Of a DNA stretch of 64,000 bases, positions 25,161 to 36,588 are shown piece by piece (the first letter of the stretch is position 1; every line of letters begins with the position of its first letter). The notes below the pieces were generated by a model. That model saw only the letters and a program-made list of their open reading frames with translations, was not told the origin of the DNA and made no database searches. This DNA is from Petropleomorpha daqingensis (GTDB taxonomy: Bacteria; Actinomycetota; Actinomycetes; Mycobacteriales; Geodermatophilaceae): assembly GCF_013408985.1 (NCBI RefSeq), contig NZ_JACBZT010000001.1, forward strand, positions 992,001 to 1,056,000, in the 5' to 3' direction. Position numbers and translations under genes: made by a program.

Positions 25161-26450
25161 CTAGTGCTCTCCTCGTCGGTAGACCAGGCCGTCGGCCTTG
25201 GGCGGCCGCAGTCGTTGCGACGCCAGCGACAGCACCAGCAGCGTCGTCACGTGCGGGGTGAACGACACGATGCCCGGGGGCAGGACGTCGACGGTGAACC
25301 ACAGCCACAGCGCCAGACCACCGAACACCGCGGCCAGGCCGCCCTGCACGAACTTGCGCTTGGTCGCCTGCCATCCGGCGATGGCGAACAGGATCACCGC
25401 GACCAGCAGGAACAGCGCGACCACCGCCGAGCGACTGCGCAGCTGCAGGCCGTCGGAGAAGCCGAACAGCCCGGCGCCGAGGGCCAGCCCGCCGGGCCGC
25501 CAGTTGCCGAAGATCAGCGCGGCCAGACCGATGTAGCCGCGGCCGTTGGTCTGGTTCTCGCGGTAGATGCCGGCGATGAACACCAGGACGACGCCACCGA
25601 GGCCGGCGAGCGCGCCCGAGATGAGGACGCCGATGTACTTGTAGCGGTACACCGCCACGCCCAGGCTGTCGGCCGCGGTCGGGTTCTCACCGCAGGAGCG
25701 CAGCCGCAGCCCGAACGACGTCCGCCACAGCAGCAGGTACGTGGCCGGGATCAGCAGCACCGCGACGATGGTCAGCAGGCTGATCTGGTTGGTCACGCCG
25801 CGGGCCACGCCGGCGACGTCGCTGATCAGGAACCAGTGCTTGCTCTCCAGGTTCCCGAGCAGATCGGGGCCCGACGAGAGCACCGGCAGGCTGACCGTCG
25901 GCGGCCGGCCTTCCAGCGCCGGCGACTGGGTGACGCCACCGCCGCGCGGGTTGTCGGTGTAGAGGAGCTCGGAGAGGAACCGGGCCAGACCGGCGGCGAG
26001 GATGTTGATCGCGACACCGGACACGACGTGGTCGACCCCGAAGGTCACGGTGACCACCGCGTGCAGCAGGCCGCCGAGCATGCCGAACAGGACACCGCCG
26101 ACGATCGCCGCGCCCCAGCCCCACTGGTAGCCGGCCCAGCCGGCGCCCCAGGTGCCGAGGATCATCATGCCCTCGAGGCCGATGTTGACCACGCCGGAGC
26201 GCTCGGAGTACAGGCCGCCGAGACCGGCCAGGCCGATCGGGACGGCGAGCAGCAGCGCGGCCGCCATCGTCGAGGACGACGTCAGCGCCTCCTGGCCGCT
26301 GATGGCCCGGACGGCGGACAGCACGACGATGCCGAGGACGATCAGCCACGTGATCCGGCGGGCCCGCCCGCCGCCGAGGAACAGCTCGGCGACCGGTCCG
26401 CGGCTGCGGGGCGCCCCGCTGGTGGCGGGAGGAGTCGTCACGGTGCTCAT
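25161..26450 (-). CDS. nucleoside ABC transporter permease 2 (BMP-type system)
   Basis: Inner-membrane permease of the branched-chain/BPD_transp_2 fold, 429 residues with about ten hydrophobic segments. LYSERSGVVNIGLEGMM near 80 is the conserved EAA-like cytoplasmic motif of the second permease in PnrA-type nucleoside importers, and LRSCGENPTAADSLGV near 257 is also characteristic. The start overlaps the stop of permease 1 and the end abuts cdd. Together with the ATPase and lipoprotein it should import nucleosides. Confidence 0.92.
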   Translation of the reverse strand: MSTVTTPPATSGAPRSRGPVAELFLGGGRARRITWLIVLGIVVLSAVRAISGQEALTSSSTMAAALLLAVPIGLAGLGGLYSERSGVVNIGLEGMMILGTWGAGWAGYQWGWGAAIVGGVLFGMLGGLLHAVVTVTFGVDHVVSGVAINILAAGLARFLSELLYTDNPRGGGVTQSPALEGRPPTVSLPVLSSGPDLLGNLESKHWFLISDVAGVARGVTNQISLLTIVAVLLIPATYLLLWRTSFGLRLRSCGENPTAADSLGVAVYRYKYIGVLISGALAGLGGVVLVFIAGIYRENQTNGRGYIGLAALIFGNWRPGGLALGAGLFGFSDGLQLRSRSAVVALFLLVAVILFAIAGWQATKRKFVQGGLAAVFGGLALWLWFTVDVLPPGIVSFTPHVTTLLVLSLASQRLRPPKADGLVYRRGEH

Positions 26451-27622
26451 GCCTCGGCCCCCTGCGGCTCGTCGGTGCTGGTCTCGCGGGCGAGCGGCGT
26501 GCTGCCGTCGCCGGTCGCCGGCGCGGCCGGCTGGGCCCCGCCGCGCTGCGCGGTGCGCCGGGCCAGCCGTCGGGCGAGCTCGTTGGCGACGACGACGGCC
26601 AGCACGATCGTGCCCTGGATGATCGTGACCACCGAGGACGGGAGGCCGGCGATCTGCAGTGGCACCAGCGAGCGGTCGAGGAAGGCGAACAGCAGCGCCG
26701 CGAACGCGATGCCGACCGGGTTGTTGCGGCCGAGCAGCGCGACGGCGATGCCGAGGAAGCCCAGCCCGGCGGTGAAGTCCGTCGTGTACTGGTGCGTGTT
26801 GCCCAGCAGGTCCGGCAGCCCGATCAGGCCGGCCACGGCGCCCGAGAGCAGCATCGTCTTGAGCACCATGCTGCGGGCGTTGACCCCGCTCGCGCTCGCC
26901 GCCGACGGCGAGAGCCCGCTCGCCTTGAGGTCGAAGCCGAACCGGGTGCGACCCAGGAGGATCGCCACCCCGACGCCGACCAGGATCGCGATGATCAGGA
27001 AGCCGTAGAGCTGCCGCGGCGGGTTGGCCAGCCCGAGGACGTCGAAGATCTTGTTGAGCGAGGGCATCCAGCCCGACTCGGGGATCTCCTTGGTGCTGAT
27101 GATCGAGGCGCCCGGCGCGCTCCCCAGGAACGGCCCGGTGAGCAGGTAGGACGCCAGTCCCAGGGCGACGAAGTTCAGCATGATCGAGCTGATGACCTCG
27201 CTCACCCCACGGGTGATCTTGAGGACGGCGACGATGGCCGCCCAGGCGCTGGAGACGATCATCGCGACGACGATGATCAGCAGGACGTGCAGCGGCCCCG
27301 GCAGCGCCACCGCCGCGCCGACGGCGGCCGCGACGATCGTGCCGAGCCGGTACTGGCCCTCGACGCCGATGTTGAACAGCCCCATCCGGAACGCGATGGC
27401 CACGGCCAGACCGGACAGGAACAGCGGGATCGCGCGGTTGAGGACGACGACGATCTGGGTGACCTGCTGGGTCGGGGTCTCGCCGAAGTTCAGCATCACC
27501 GTGAAGACCTGGAACGGGTTGACCCCCAGCACGGCCATCACGACCGAGGTGATGACGAGCGCGACGACGACGGCGAGGACCGGCGCGAACAGCGTCGACC
27601 CGATCCTGCGGAGGACGCTCAT
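26447..27622 (-). CDS. nucleoside ABC transporter permease 1 (BMP-type system)
   Basis: Inner-membrane permease, 391 residues, with eight to ten hydrophobic segments. FRMGLFNIGVEGQYRLG near 80 is the coupling motif, and GFDLKASGLSPSAA near 236 a family-specific loop. The C-terminal 30 residues are a hydrophilic tail rich in Ala/Gln. The start overlaps the ATPase stop by four bases, and the end overlaps permease 2. It pairs with permease 2 as a heterodimer in the membrane. Confidence 0.92.
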   Translation of the reverse strand: MSVLRRIGSTLFAPVLAVVVALVITSVVMAVLGVNPFQVFTVMLNFGETPTQQVTQIVVVLNRAIPLFLSGLAVAIAFRMGLFNIGVEGQYRLGTIVAAAVGAAVALPGPLHVLLIIVVAMIVSSAWAAIVAVLKITRGVSEVISSIMLNFVALGLASYLLTGPFLGSAPGASIISTKEIPESGWMPSLNKIFDVLGLANPPRQLYGFLIIAILVGVGVAILLGRTRFGFDLKASGLSPSAASASGVNARSMVLKTMLLSGAVAGLIGLPDLLGNTHQYTTDFTAGLGFLGIAVALLGRNNPVGIAFAALLFAFLDRSLVPLQIAGLPSSVVTIIQGTIVLAVVVANELARRLARRTAQRGGAQPAAPATGDGSTPLARETSTDEPQGAEA

Positions 27623-29184
27623 GCCGCACCTGCCGCGGCGGTCGTGGCCCCGGTCATGTACCCGCCGAGCTCCTCGGGGGTGACCGATCCGGGGTCGAGG
27701 GTGGCGACCAGCCGGCCGCGCAGCATGACCTGCAGCGTGTCGGACAGGCCGATGAGCTCGTCGAGGTCCGCGGAGATCAGCAGGATGCCCATGCCTCTGG
27801 CACGGGCCTCCTTGAGCAGGTTCCAGATCGCCGCCTGCGCGCCGACGTCCACGCCTCGGGTCGGGTGGGCGGCGATGAGCAGCCGCGGTTCGGAGCTCAT
27901 CTCGCGGCCGACGATCAGCTTCTGCTGGTTGCCGCCCGAGAGCGCCGCGGCCATGGTGTCGGGGCCGGGCCCCCGGACGTCGTACTCCTGCATGATCCGG
28001 GCGGTGTCGGCGCGCGCCGCCTTGCGGTCGATGAAGACGCCGCGCGCCGCCGGCGGGCGTGTCTGGTGGCCGAGGACCCGGTTCTCCCAGAGCGTGGCCT
28101 CGAGCAGCATCCCCTGCCGGTGCCGGTCCTCCGGGATGAAGCCGAGCCCACCCTCGCGACGGGCGCGGGTGCCCCACGCGGTGATGTCGGTCAGTCCGCC
28201 GTCCTGCGCCAGCAGCACCGTGCCGGTGGACAGCGCCCGCAGCCCCATGATCGCGTCGACGAGCTCGGCCTGGCCGTTGCCCTCGACGCCGGCGATGCCC
28301 ACGACCTCGCCCTCGCGCACCGTGAGGTCGACCCTGTCGACGACCGCGCGCCCGTCGGCGTTGAGGGTGGTCACGTCGCGCAGCTCGAGCACCGGCGTCT
28401 CGCGGACCGTCGACGTCCTGGTCTCCGGGGAGGGCAGCTCGCTGCCGACCATCATCTCGGCCAGCTGCTTGGTGGTCGTCGTCTTCGGGTCGGCCTCGCC
28501 GACGGTGGTCCCGCGGCGGATGACGGTGATGGAGTCGGCGACCTTGCGGACCTCGTCGAGCTTGTGCGAGATGAAGATGACCGTGAGCCCCTCCCGCTTG
28601 AGCTCGGCGAGGTTGCCGAACAGCTCGTCGACCTCCTGCGGCACGAGCACCGCGGTCGGCTCGTCGAGGATCAGGATGCGGGCGTCGCGGTAGAGGACCT
28701 TGGCGATCTCGACCCGCTGGCGGTCACCGACGCCGAGGTCCTCGAGCAGCGTGTCGGGCTGCAGGCCCAGGTTGTAGCGGTCGGAGATCTCGGTGATCCG
28801 GCGTCTGGCCTCGGCCCGGTCGAGCCCCACGCCGCGGTTCGGCTCGCTGCCCAGGATCACGTTCTCCAGGACCGTGAAGTTGTCGGCCAGCATGAAGTGC
28901 TGGTGCACCATGCCGATGCCGGCCGCAATGGCGTCGGACGGGTTCTTGAAGCTCACCGTCCGGCCGTCGACCAGGATCTCGCCCTCGTCGGGGCGGTGCT
29001 CGCCGTAGAGCGTCTTCATCAGCGTCGACTTGCCGGCGCCGTTCTCGCCGACGATGGCGTGCACCTCGCCGCGGCGGACCCGCAGGTCGATGTCGCGGTT
29101 GGCGACCACGCCGGGGAAGCGCTTGGTGATGCCCCGCAGCTCGACGGCGTAGGGCTCACCCTGCGGGGCGTCTGTCGTGGCCAT
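27619..29184 (-). CDS. nucleoside ABC transporter ATPase, two fused nucleotide-binding domains
   Basis: 521-residue tandem ATPase of the RbsA/PnrC type. NBD1 has GENGAGKST near 47, LGVGDRQRVEIAK near 150 and ILILDEPTAVLVPQE near 170. NBD2 has GVEGNGQAEL near 305 instead of a normal Walker A, the signature LSGGNQQK near 405 and LLIAAHPTRGVDVGA in place of Walker B. The degenerate second site, lacking the usual Asp-Glu, is a known feature of this subfamily, so only one site hydrolyses ATP efficiently. The ATG at 29184 has GAGGAGAGGG upstream. A 19-bp hairpin separates it from the lipoprotein gene. Confidence 0.93.
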   Translation of the reverse strand: MATTDAPQGEPYAVELRGITKRFPGVVANRDIDLRVRRGEVHAIVGENGAGKSTLMKTLYGEHRPDEGEILVDGRTVSFKNPSDAIAAGIGMVHQHFMLADNFTVLENVILGSEPNRGVGLDRAEARRRITEISDRYNLGLQPDTLLEDLGVGDRQRVEIAKVLYRDARILILDEPTAVLVPQEVDELFGNLAELKREGLTVIFISHKLDEVRKVADSITVIRRGTTVGEADPKTTTTKQLAEMMVGSELPSPETRTSTVRETPVLELRDVTTLNADGRAVVDRVDLTVREGEVVGIAGVEGNGQAELVDAIMGLRALSTGTVLLAQDGGLTDITAWGTRARREGGLGFIPEDRHRQGMLLEATLWENRVLGHQTRPPAARGVFIDRKAARADTARIMQEYDVRGPGPDTMAAALSGGNQQKLIVGREMSSEPRLLIAAHPTRGVDVGAQAAIWNLLKEARARGMGILLISADLDELIGLSDTLQVMLRGRLVATLDPGSVTPEELGGYMTGATTAAAGAA

Positions 29185-29248
29185 CTGCCCTCTCCTCGTT
29201 CCTCACCCGCCGGTGCGGGACCCACTCTGCCGCACGCGCCGCACGTGA

Positions 29249-29291
29249 ACGGAGGCTGGGAGCGCAGGAATGCTGCGCTCCCAGCCTCCGT
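29249..29291 (-). terminator. strong intra-operon hairpin after the BMP gene
   Basis: Perfect 19-bp stem (ACGGAGGCTGGGAGCGCAG and its complement) with loop GAATG, 17 nt past the lipoprotein stop and 65 nt before the ATPase start. It probably acts as a partial terminator or 3' stabiliser, giving more binding protein than membrane components. Confidence 0.75.
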
Positions 29292-29307
29292 CAGGCGACC
29301 GGGGAGG

Positions 29308-30381
29308 TCACGGAGTGGTCGGCACCGTGATCTCGCCGGACTTGATCTTGTCGGCGTACTCCTTGATCTGCGCCTGGATGTCGTCGATGAAGCCACCGGA
29401 GGTGGCCAGGCCGACGCCGTCCGTCTTCAGGTCGTTGACGATGTCCGACCCGCCCTTGATCTTGCCGTCGACGAAGTCGTTGATGTACGCGTCCACGGCG
29501 TTGTCGACCCGCTTGAGCACCGAGGTCATGATCACCGGCTGCAGCGTCGGGTCGCCGACCGTCTGGTACTGGTCGGAGTCGACGCCGATCGCACGGGCGT
29601 TGGAGGCCTTGGCCGCCTGGAAGACGCCGATGCCGGAGCCGCCGGCCGCCGCGTAGACGATGTCGGCACCCTTGTCGTACATGCCCTGGGCGACGATCTG
29701 GCCCTTGGCCGGGTCGTTGAAGCCGGAGAAGTCACCGGCGGGCGAGATGTACTCGACGTCGACGGTGATGTCGGGCTTGGCGGCCTTGGCACCGGCCACG
29801 TAACCGGCCTCGAAGGCCTGGATCAGCGGGGTCTGGACGCCGCCGACGAAGCCGATGTGGTTGGTCGTGGTCTTCAGCGCCGCGGCCACGCCACCGAGGA
29901 ACGAGCCCTCGTTGGCGGCGAACTGCAGGCCGGTGATGTTGCTGGCACCGAGCGGCTTGCCGTCGGCGTCCAGGGCGCTGGAGTCGACGATCGCGAACTG
30001 CGTGTCCGGGTACTGCTTGGCCACGTCGCCGATGACGTCGCCGTAGGCGAAGCCGACGGCGATGACCGGGTTGTAGCCCTGGTCGGCGAGCTGGGTCAGC
30101 AGGTCGGCCCGGTTGGAGGCGTCGGAGTTCGGCGAGAGCTCGGTGTACTTGCCGCCGTTGTCCTTGGTCGCCTTCTCGACGCCGGCGAAGGCGGAGTCGT
30201 TGAACGACTTGTCGCCGCGGCCACCGGTGTCGTAGGCGATGCCGACCTTCAGGTCGCCGCCGCTGCTGCCGCTGCTCCCGCTGCCGCTGCTGTTGTTCTT
30301 CTCGTCACTGGCACAGGCGGCCAGGGCCATGCTGCCGGCCAGCAGCAGCACGGCTGCCTTCGTCATCCGCGCTCGGCGCAA
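29308..30381 (-). CDS. BMP/PnrA-family nucleoside-binding lipoprotein
   Basis: Extracytoplasmic solute-binding protein for purine/pyrimidine nucleosides, about 357 residues. A short basic N-terminus, a hydrophobic core and a lipobox MALAAC (Cys at about 23) show a lipid-anchored protein, followed by a Ser/Gly linker. GGRGDKSFNDSAF, AVGFAYGD and FVGGVQTPLIQ are BMP-family motifs. I chose the TTG at 30381 because AGGAG lies 6 nt upstream; an ATG at 30366 would still give a working signal peptide. It heads the six-gene operon of transporter, cdd and deoA. Confidence 0.92.
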   Translation of the reverse strand: MRRARMTKAAVLLLAGSMALAACASDEKNNSSGSGSSGSSGGDLKVGIAYDTGGRGDKSFNDSAFAGVEKATKDNGGKYTELSPNSDASNRADLLTQLADQGYNPVIAVGFAYGDVIGDVAKQYPDTQFAIVDSSALDADGKPLGASNITGLQFAANEGSFLGGVAAALKTTTNHIGFVGGVQTPLIQAFEAGYVAGAKAAKPDITVDVEYISPAGDFSGFNDPAKGQIVAQGMYDKGADIVYAAAGGSGIGVFQAAKASNARAIGVDSDQYQTVGDPTLQPVIMTSVLKRVDNAVDAYINDFVDGKIKGGSDIVNDLKTDGVGLATSGGFIDDIQAQIKEYADKIKSGEITVPTTP

Positions 30382-30617
30382 GACGATCTCCTCTCTGGGA
30401 GGGCGCGCGCCGCCGTCGGGCGGAGCGTGCCCCGAACATCGGGGTCCCGCGCCACCGCCGGACCGGTTGCGACCAGCCCGGGGCGACACGTCGGAGGGGA
30501 ACGCTAGCCGCGTGCAGGGGTCTGCCAGAAGGCTCGCGCAGGAGCGTGACCCGATCGTTAAGCGTTGAGGATTTTCGGCTCCGACCTGGCGCGCAACGCA
30601 GATCCTTGCGCGCGCGT
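30382..30617. promoter_or_regulatory. divergent intergenic region, BMP operon promoter
   Basis: On the minus strand TAGCGT at 30506-30501 is a plausible -10 for the nucleoside operon, giving a leader of about 110 nt. That leader includes the small hairpin CCCCGA-ACA-TCGGGG (30430-30444) and ends with AGGAG before the TTG start. No regulator site or known riboswitch is recognised. Confidence 0.4.
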
Positions 30618-30623
30618 TAGCGT
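30618..30623 (+). promoter_or_regulatory. leaderless -10 box TAGCGT for the carboxypeptidase gene
   Basis: TAGCGT, 6-nt spacer GCGGGA, then the GTG at 30630. Confidence 0.55.
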
Positions 30624-30629
30624 GCGGGA

Positions 30630-31877
30630 GTGTTCCGCCCCGCGCCGACCGCTTGGATGCGCGCCGGCGTCCTCGCGGTGGTCACGACGGCGGCCCTCCT
30701 CCTGGCGGCCGCGCCGTCGGCCCTCGCGGCACCGAGCGCGACGCCGTCCCCGCGGCCGACGGCGGACCTCGCGGCGCCGACGCCCACCTCTCCCCCGGCC
30801 GGCCCGCCGCCGGAGGGCTCCGCGCCCGACGGCACCACGGTGGGCGGCGACGAGCTGGACACCCGCGGGCTCGTGGTCGCCGACGGGGCGCCGCCGCTGC
30901 CCGCCGGCGTGGGGGCCGCCGGCTGGCTGGTCGCCGACGCGGGCACCGGCGCGGTGCTCGGCGCCCGCGACCCGCACGGTCGCTACTACCCGGCCAGCAC
31001 GCTCAAGACGCTGCTGCTGCTCACCCTGGCGCCGCGGCTGTCGCCGGACACCGTCGTCGTCGGCACGACCGAGGACGAGAACATCGAGGGCAGCCGGGTC
31101 GGCATCGTCAACGGCGGCTCGTACCCGGTCGCCCTGCTGTACCGGGCGCTGATGCTGCAGTCGGGCAACGACGCGGCCAACGCCCTCGCGCGGACCAACG
31201 GCGGGGTGCCGCAGACCGTGGCGGAGATGCAGCAGACCGCCGACCGGCTCGGCGCGTTCGACACCGTCGTCGGCACGCCCTCGGGGCTGGACGTGGCCGG
31301 GCAGTCGTCGTCCCCGTACGACCTGGCGCTGATCTTCCGGCAGCTCACCACCGACCCCACGACGGCGGCGGTGCTGATGACGTCGACCGCCGACATGCCC
31401 GCGGTCGGCGACAAGCCCGGCTACCAGATCCAGAACCAGGACCCGCTGCTCGGCAGCTACCCGGGCAACCTCGGCGCGAAGAGCGGGTTCACCGACGCCG
31501 CCCGGCACACCTTCGTCACCGAGGCCGAGCGGGACGGCCGGCGGATCGTGGTCAGCCTCATGCAGACCGAGCGGCGGCCGGTGCACGAGGCGCAGCAGGC
31601 CGCGCTGCTGCTCGACTGGGGGTTCTCCGTGCCGGCCGGCACGAGGGGGGTCGGCCGGCTGGTCGATCCGGGGGAGGTGCCGTCGACGACGGCCGCGCCG
31701 TCCCCCGCGACGACGTCCCGCGCGGCGGCCGCCGCCGCTCCGGCACCGACGAGGGCGGCGCCGGCGCACCTCGCGCCGGGCTGGCTCGCCGCGGGCGCCG
31801 GGGTGCTGGCGGTCGCCGTCCTCGGCGTCGTCCTCACGCTGCGTCGGCGGGCTCGGTCCGCGAAGCCTCCTGGCTAG
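30630..31877 (+). CDS. dacB: D-alanyl-D-alanine carboxypeptidase (S11, DacB-like)
   Basis: Penicillin-binding peptidase trimming D-Ala from peptidoglycan stem peptides outside the membrane; 415 residues. A signal peptide spans about 1-33, then a Pro/Thr-rich spacer. Active-site motifs are STLK (Ser about 123, Lys 126), SGN (177-179) and KSG (283-285). The C-terminus has an Ala/Pro-rich linker and a hydrophobic anchor followed by RRRARS, as in mycobacterial DacB1. The GTG start is set by the TAGCGT box. The final 44 bases overlap the convergent YihY gene. Confidence 0.92.
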   Translation: MFRPAPTAWMRAGVLAVVTTAALLLAAAPSALAAPSATPSPRPTADLAAPTPTSPPAGPPPEGSAPDGTTVGGDELDTRGLVVADGAPPLPAGVGAAGWLVADAGTGAVLGARDPHGRYYPASTLKTLLLLTLAPRLSPDTVVVGTTEDENIEGSRVGIVNGGSYPVALLYRALMLQSGNDAANALARTNGGVPQTVAEMQQTADRLGAFDTVVGTPSGLDVAGQSSSPYDLALIFRQLTTDPTTAAVLMTSTADMPAVGDKPGYQIQNQDPLLGSYPGNLGAKSGFTDAARHTFVTEAERDGRRIVVSLMQTERRPVHEAQQAALLLDWGFSVPAGTRGVGRLVDPGEVPSTTAAPSPATTSRAAAAAAPAPTRAAPAHLAPGWLAAGAGVLAVAVLGVVLTLRRRARSAKPPG

Positions 31878-32799
31878 CCGCCTCGATCGCCGTCGACGAC
31901 GCCGTCCAGGCCGCGGTGTAGAAGCTGAACCGGGCGACCAGGTTGATCCACACGAGGATGCCGACGGCGCCGCCGAACGCCGCGGACGTGACGCTCCGGC
32001 TGATCAGCGCCAGGTACACCCCGCCGAACACCTTCAGCACCTCGATCCCGGCCGCCCCGAACAGCGCCCCCGGCAGCAGCAGCCGGAAGGGGTGGTTCAC
32101 CGAGGGCACGAAGCGCAGCAGCCACAGGAAGATCAGCGTGTCGCCGGCGAGGGCCAGCCCGATGGCGAGGACCTGGGTGAGCACGCCGACACCCGTGGCG
32201 TCGTCCAGGCCGAGGAAGCTCAGCACGCGCGTCGTGGCCTGGGTGACCAGGACGGTCAGGCTCAGGCTGAGCAGGCCTGCGACGAAGAGCGCGAACAGCG
32301 CGACGACGTCCTGCAGGTTGTCTCGGAGGAACTCGGGGTCGTCGACCCGGCCCTTCCAGATGCGCTCCATGCCGATCCGCAGCTGGTCCATGAGCCGCAG
32401 CCCGGCGTAGAGGAAGCCGACGAGCCCGATGATCCCGACCACGCCGGCCGAGGAGATGGCGTTCTGCACCTGCTCGACCAGCCAGTCACCGGTCTTGCCG
32501 GGCACCGCCTCGCGGATCGCGTCGTACAGCTCCTGCTGGAGCAGCGAGTTGCCGGAGAGCACGAGCCCGGCGATCGACCCCACCAGGAGCAGTAGCGGGA
32601 ACAGGCTGAGGAACCCGAAGTAGGTGACCCCCGCGGCCATGAGGTCGCCCTGCCGGCGGCGGTAGCGGCCACCGGCGCGGGCCAGGTGGTCGACGAAGGG
32701 CCACCGCGCGCGCAGCCGGGCCTTGAGGGCCTCGAACGCGGCCGGGATCCCCGAGAGCCGCGCCCACAGGGACCGGCGGCGCTCGGGCGGGGTGGTCAC
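31834..32799 (-). CDS. YihY/BrkB-family integral membrane protein
   Basis: Six-helix inner-membrane protein of 321 residues. QGDLMAAGVTYFGFLSLFP near 50 is the conserved family segment, and GFLYAGLRLMDQLRIGMERIW near 125 and the last helix with ILVWINLVARF near 285 also match. Function is not firmly known; members were once called RNase BN, now considered wrong. Start is GTG at 32799 without a clear ribosome site. The gene is separate from the downstream dac gene, which it overlaps tail to tail. Confidence 0.88.
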   Translation of the reverse strand: MTTPPERRRSLWARLSGIPAAFEALKARLRARWPFVDHLARAGGRYRRRQGDLMAAGVTYFGFLSLFPLLLLVGSIAGLVLSGNSLLQQELYDAIREAVPGKTGDWLVEQVQNAISSAGVVGIIGLVGFLYAGLRLMDQLRIGMERIWKGRVDDPEFLRDNLQDVVALFALFVAGLLSLSLTVLVTQATTRVLSFLGLDDATGVGVLTQVLAIGLALAGDTLIFLWLLRFVPSVNHPFRLLLPGALFGAAGIEVLKVFGGVYLALISRSVTSAAFGGAVGILVWINLVARFSFYTAAWTASSTAIEAASQEASRTEPADAA

Positions 32800-32841
32800 C
32801 CGGCAGAGTCTGCGGCCTGCGTGGTCCCGGCGCTGCCTACC

Positions 32842-35613
<2,772 letters not shown>

Positions 35614-35628
35614 GACCGTCGTCCTCCC

Positions 35629-35634
35629 TAGGGT
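35629..35634 (+). promoter_or_regulatory. leaderless -10 box TAGGGT for galE
   Basis: TAGGGT, 6-nt spacer TGGCGC, then ATG at 35641. It lies inside the 27-bp gap to the divergent aminotransferase, so the two promoters must overlap. Confidence 0.6.
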
Positions 35635-35640
35635 TGGCGC

Positions 35641-36588
35641 ATGCGCGTTCTCGTCGCCGGTGGCGCCGGCTACATCGGCAGCGTAGTCACGGCCGCTCTG
35701 CTCCAGGGTGGCCACGAGGTCACGGTGCTCGACGACCTCTCGACCGGGCACGCCGACGCCGTCGCGTCGGGAGCCCGCTTCGTGCAGGCGTCCCTGCACG
35801 ACTCGGGCCCGGTGCTGGCCGAGGTCCGGCCGGAGGCGGTGCTGCACTTCGCGGCCAAGAGCCTGGTCGGCGCCTCGCAGCAGACGCCGGAGGAGTACTG
35901 GCACGTCAACGTCGGCGGCTCGCTCGCGCTGCTCGAGGCGATGCGCGCGGCCGACTGCCGGCGGATCGTCTTCTCCTCCACCGCCGCCACCTACGGCGAG
36001 CCGGAGCAGGTGCCGATCCGCGAGGACGCCCCGACCCGGCCCACCAACACCTACGGCGCGACGAAGCTGGCCGTCGACGCGATGCTGACCTCCTACGCGG
36101 TCGCGCACGACTTCGCCGCGGTGAGCCTGCGCTACTTCAACGTGGCCGGTGCCGCGTACGGCCTCGGGGAGCGGCACACCACCGAGACCCACCTCATCCC
36201 GATCGCGCTGCAGGTCGCCGCCGGCAAGCGCGAGCACCTGACCGTCTACGGCGAGGACTACCCGACGCCCGACGGCACCTGCATCCGCGACTACATCCAC
36301 GTCGAGGACCTCTCCGACGCGCACCTGCTGGCGCTGCCCGCCCCGGCGGCCGGCGAGCACCGCATCTACAACCTCGGCAACGGCACCGGCTTCTCGGTGC
36401 AGGAGGTGGTCGACGCCGTCCGCCAGGTCACGGGGCACCCGATCCCGGTCGAGGTCGGTCCGCGCCGGGCCGGCGACCCGGCGCAGCTGGTGGCCTCCAG
36501 CGACCGGATCCGCGGCGACCTGGGATGGGCGCCGAAGCACACCGACCTGGCCGGCATCGTCGGCGACGCCTGGTCGCTGATCAGCTAG
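35641..36588 (+). CDS. galE: UDP-glucose 4-epimerase
   Basis: Extended SDR epimerase interconverting UDP-glucose and UDP-galactose, 315 residues. [10 protein letters not shown] (5-14) binds [12 protein letters not shown] near 77, SSTAATYG near 116, and YGATK near 139 is the catalytic Tyr-x-x-x-Lys. RYFNVAGA near 166 and [13 protein letters not shown] near 217 are strongly GalE-specific. The product probably feeds galactan or other cell-envelope glycans. It is monocistronic; the TAG stop shares CTAG with the convergent CNNM/CBS gene. Confidence 0.95.
   Translation: MRVLVAGGAGYIGSVVTAALLQGGHEVTVLDDLSTGHADAVASGARFVQASLHDSGPVLAEVRPEAVLHFAAKSLVGASQQTPEEYWHVNVGGSLALLEAMRAADCRRIVFSSTAATYGEPEQVPIREDAPTRPTNTYGATKLAVDAMLTSYAVAHDFAAVSLRYFNVAGAAYGLGERHTTETHLIPIALQVAAGKREHLTVYGEDYPTPDGTCIRDYIHVEDLSDAHLLALPAPAAGEHRIYNLGNGTGFSVQEVVDAVRQVTGHPIPVEVGPRRAGDPAQLVASSDRIRGDLGWAPKHTDLAGIVGDAWSLIS

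Noticed and set aside
25161-27629. Single fused permease of 822 residues
   Set aside because: The apparent fusion comes from an open shadow frame upstream of the ATG at 26450; the real product starts there and the upstream DNA encodes permease 1 in another frame.
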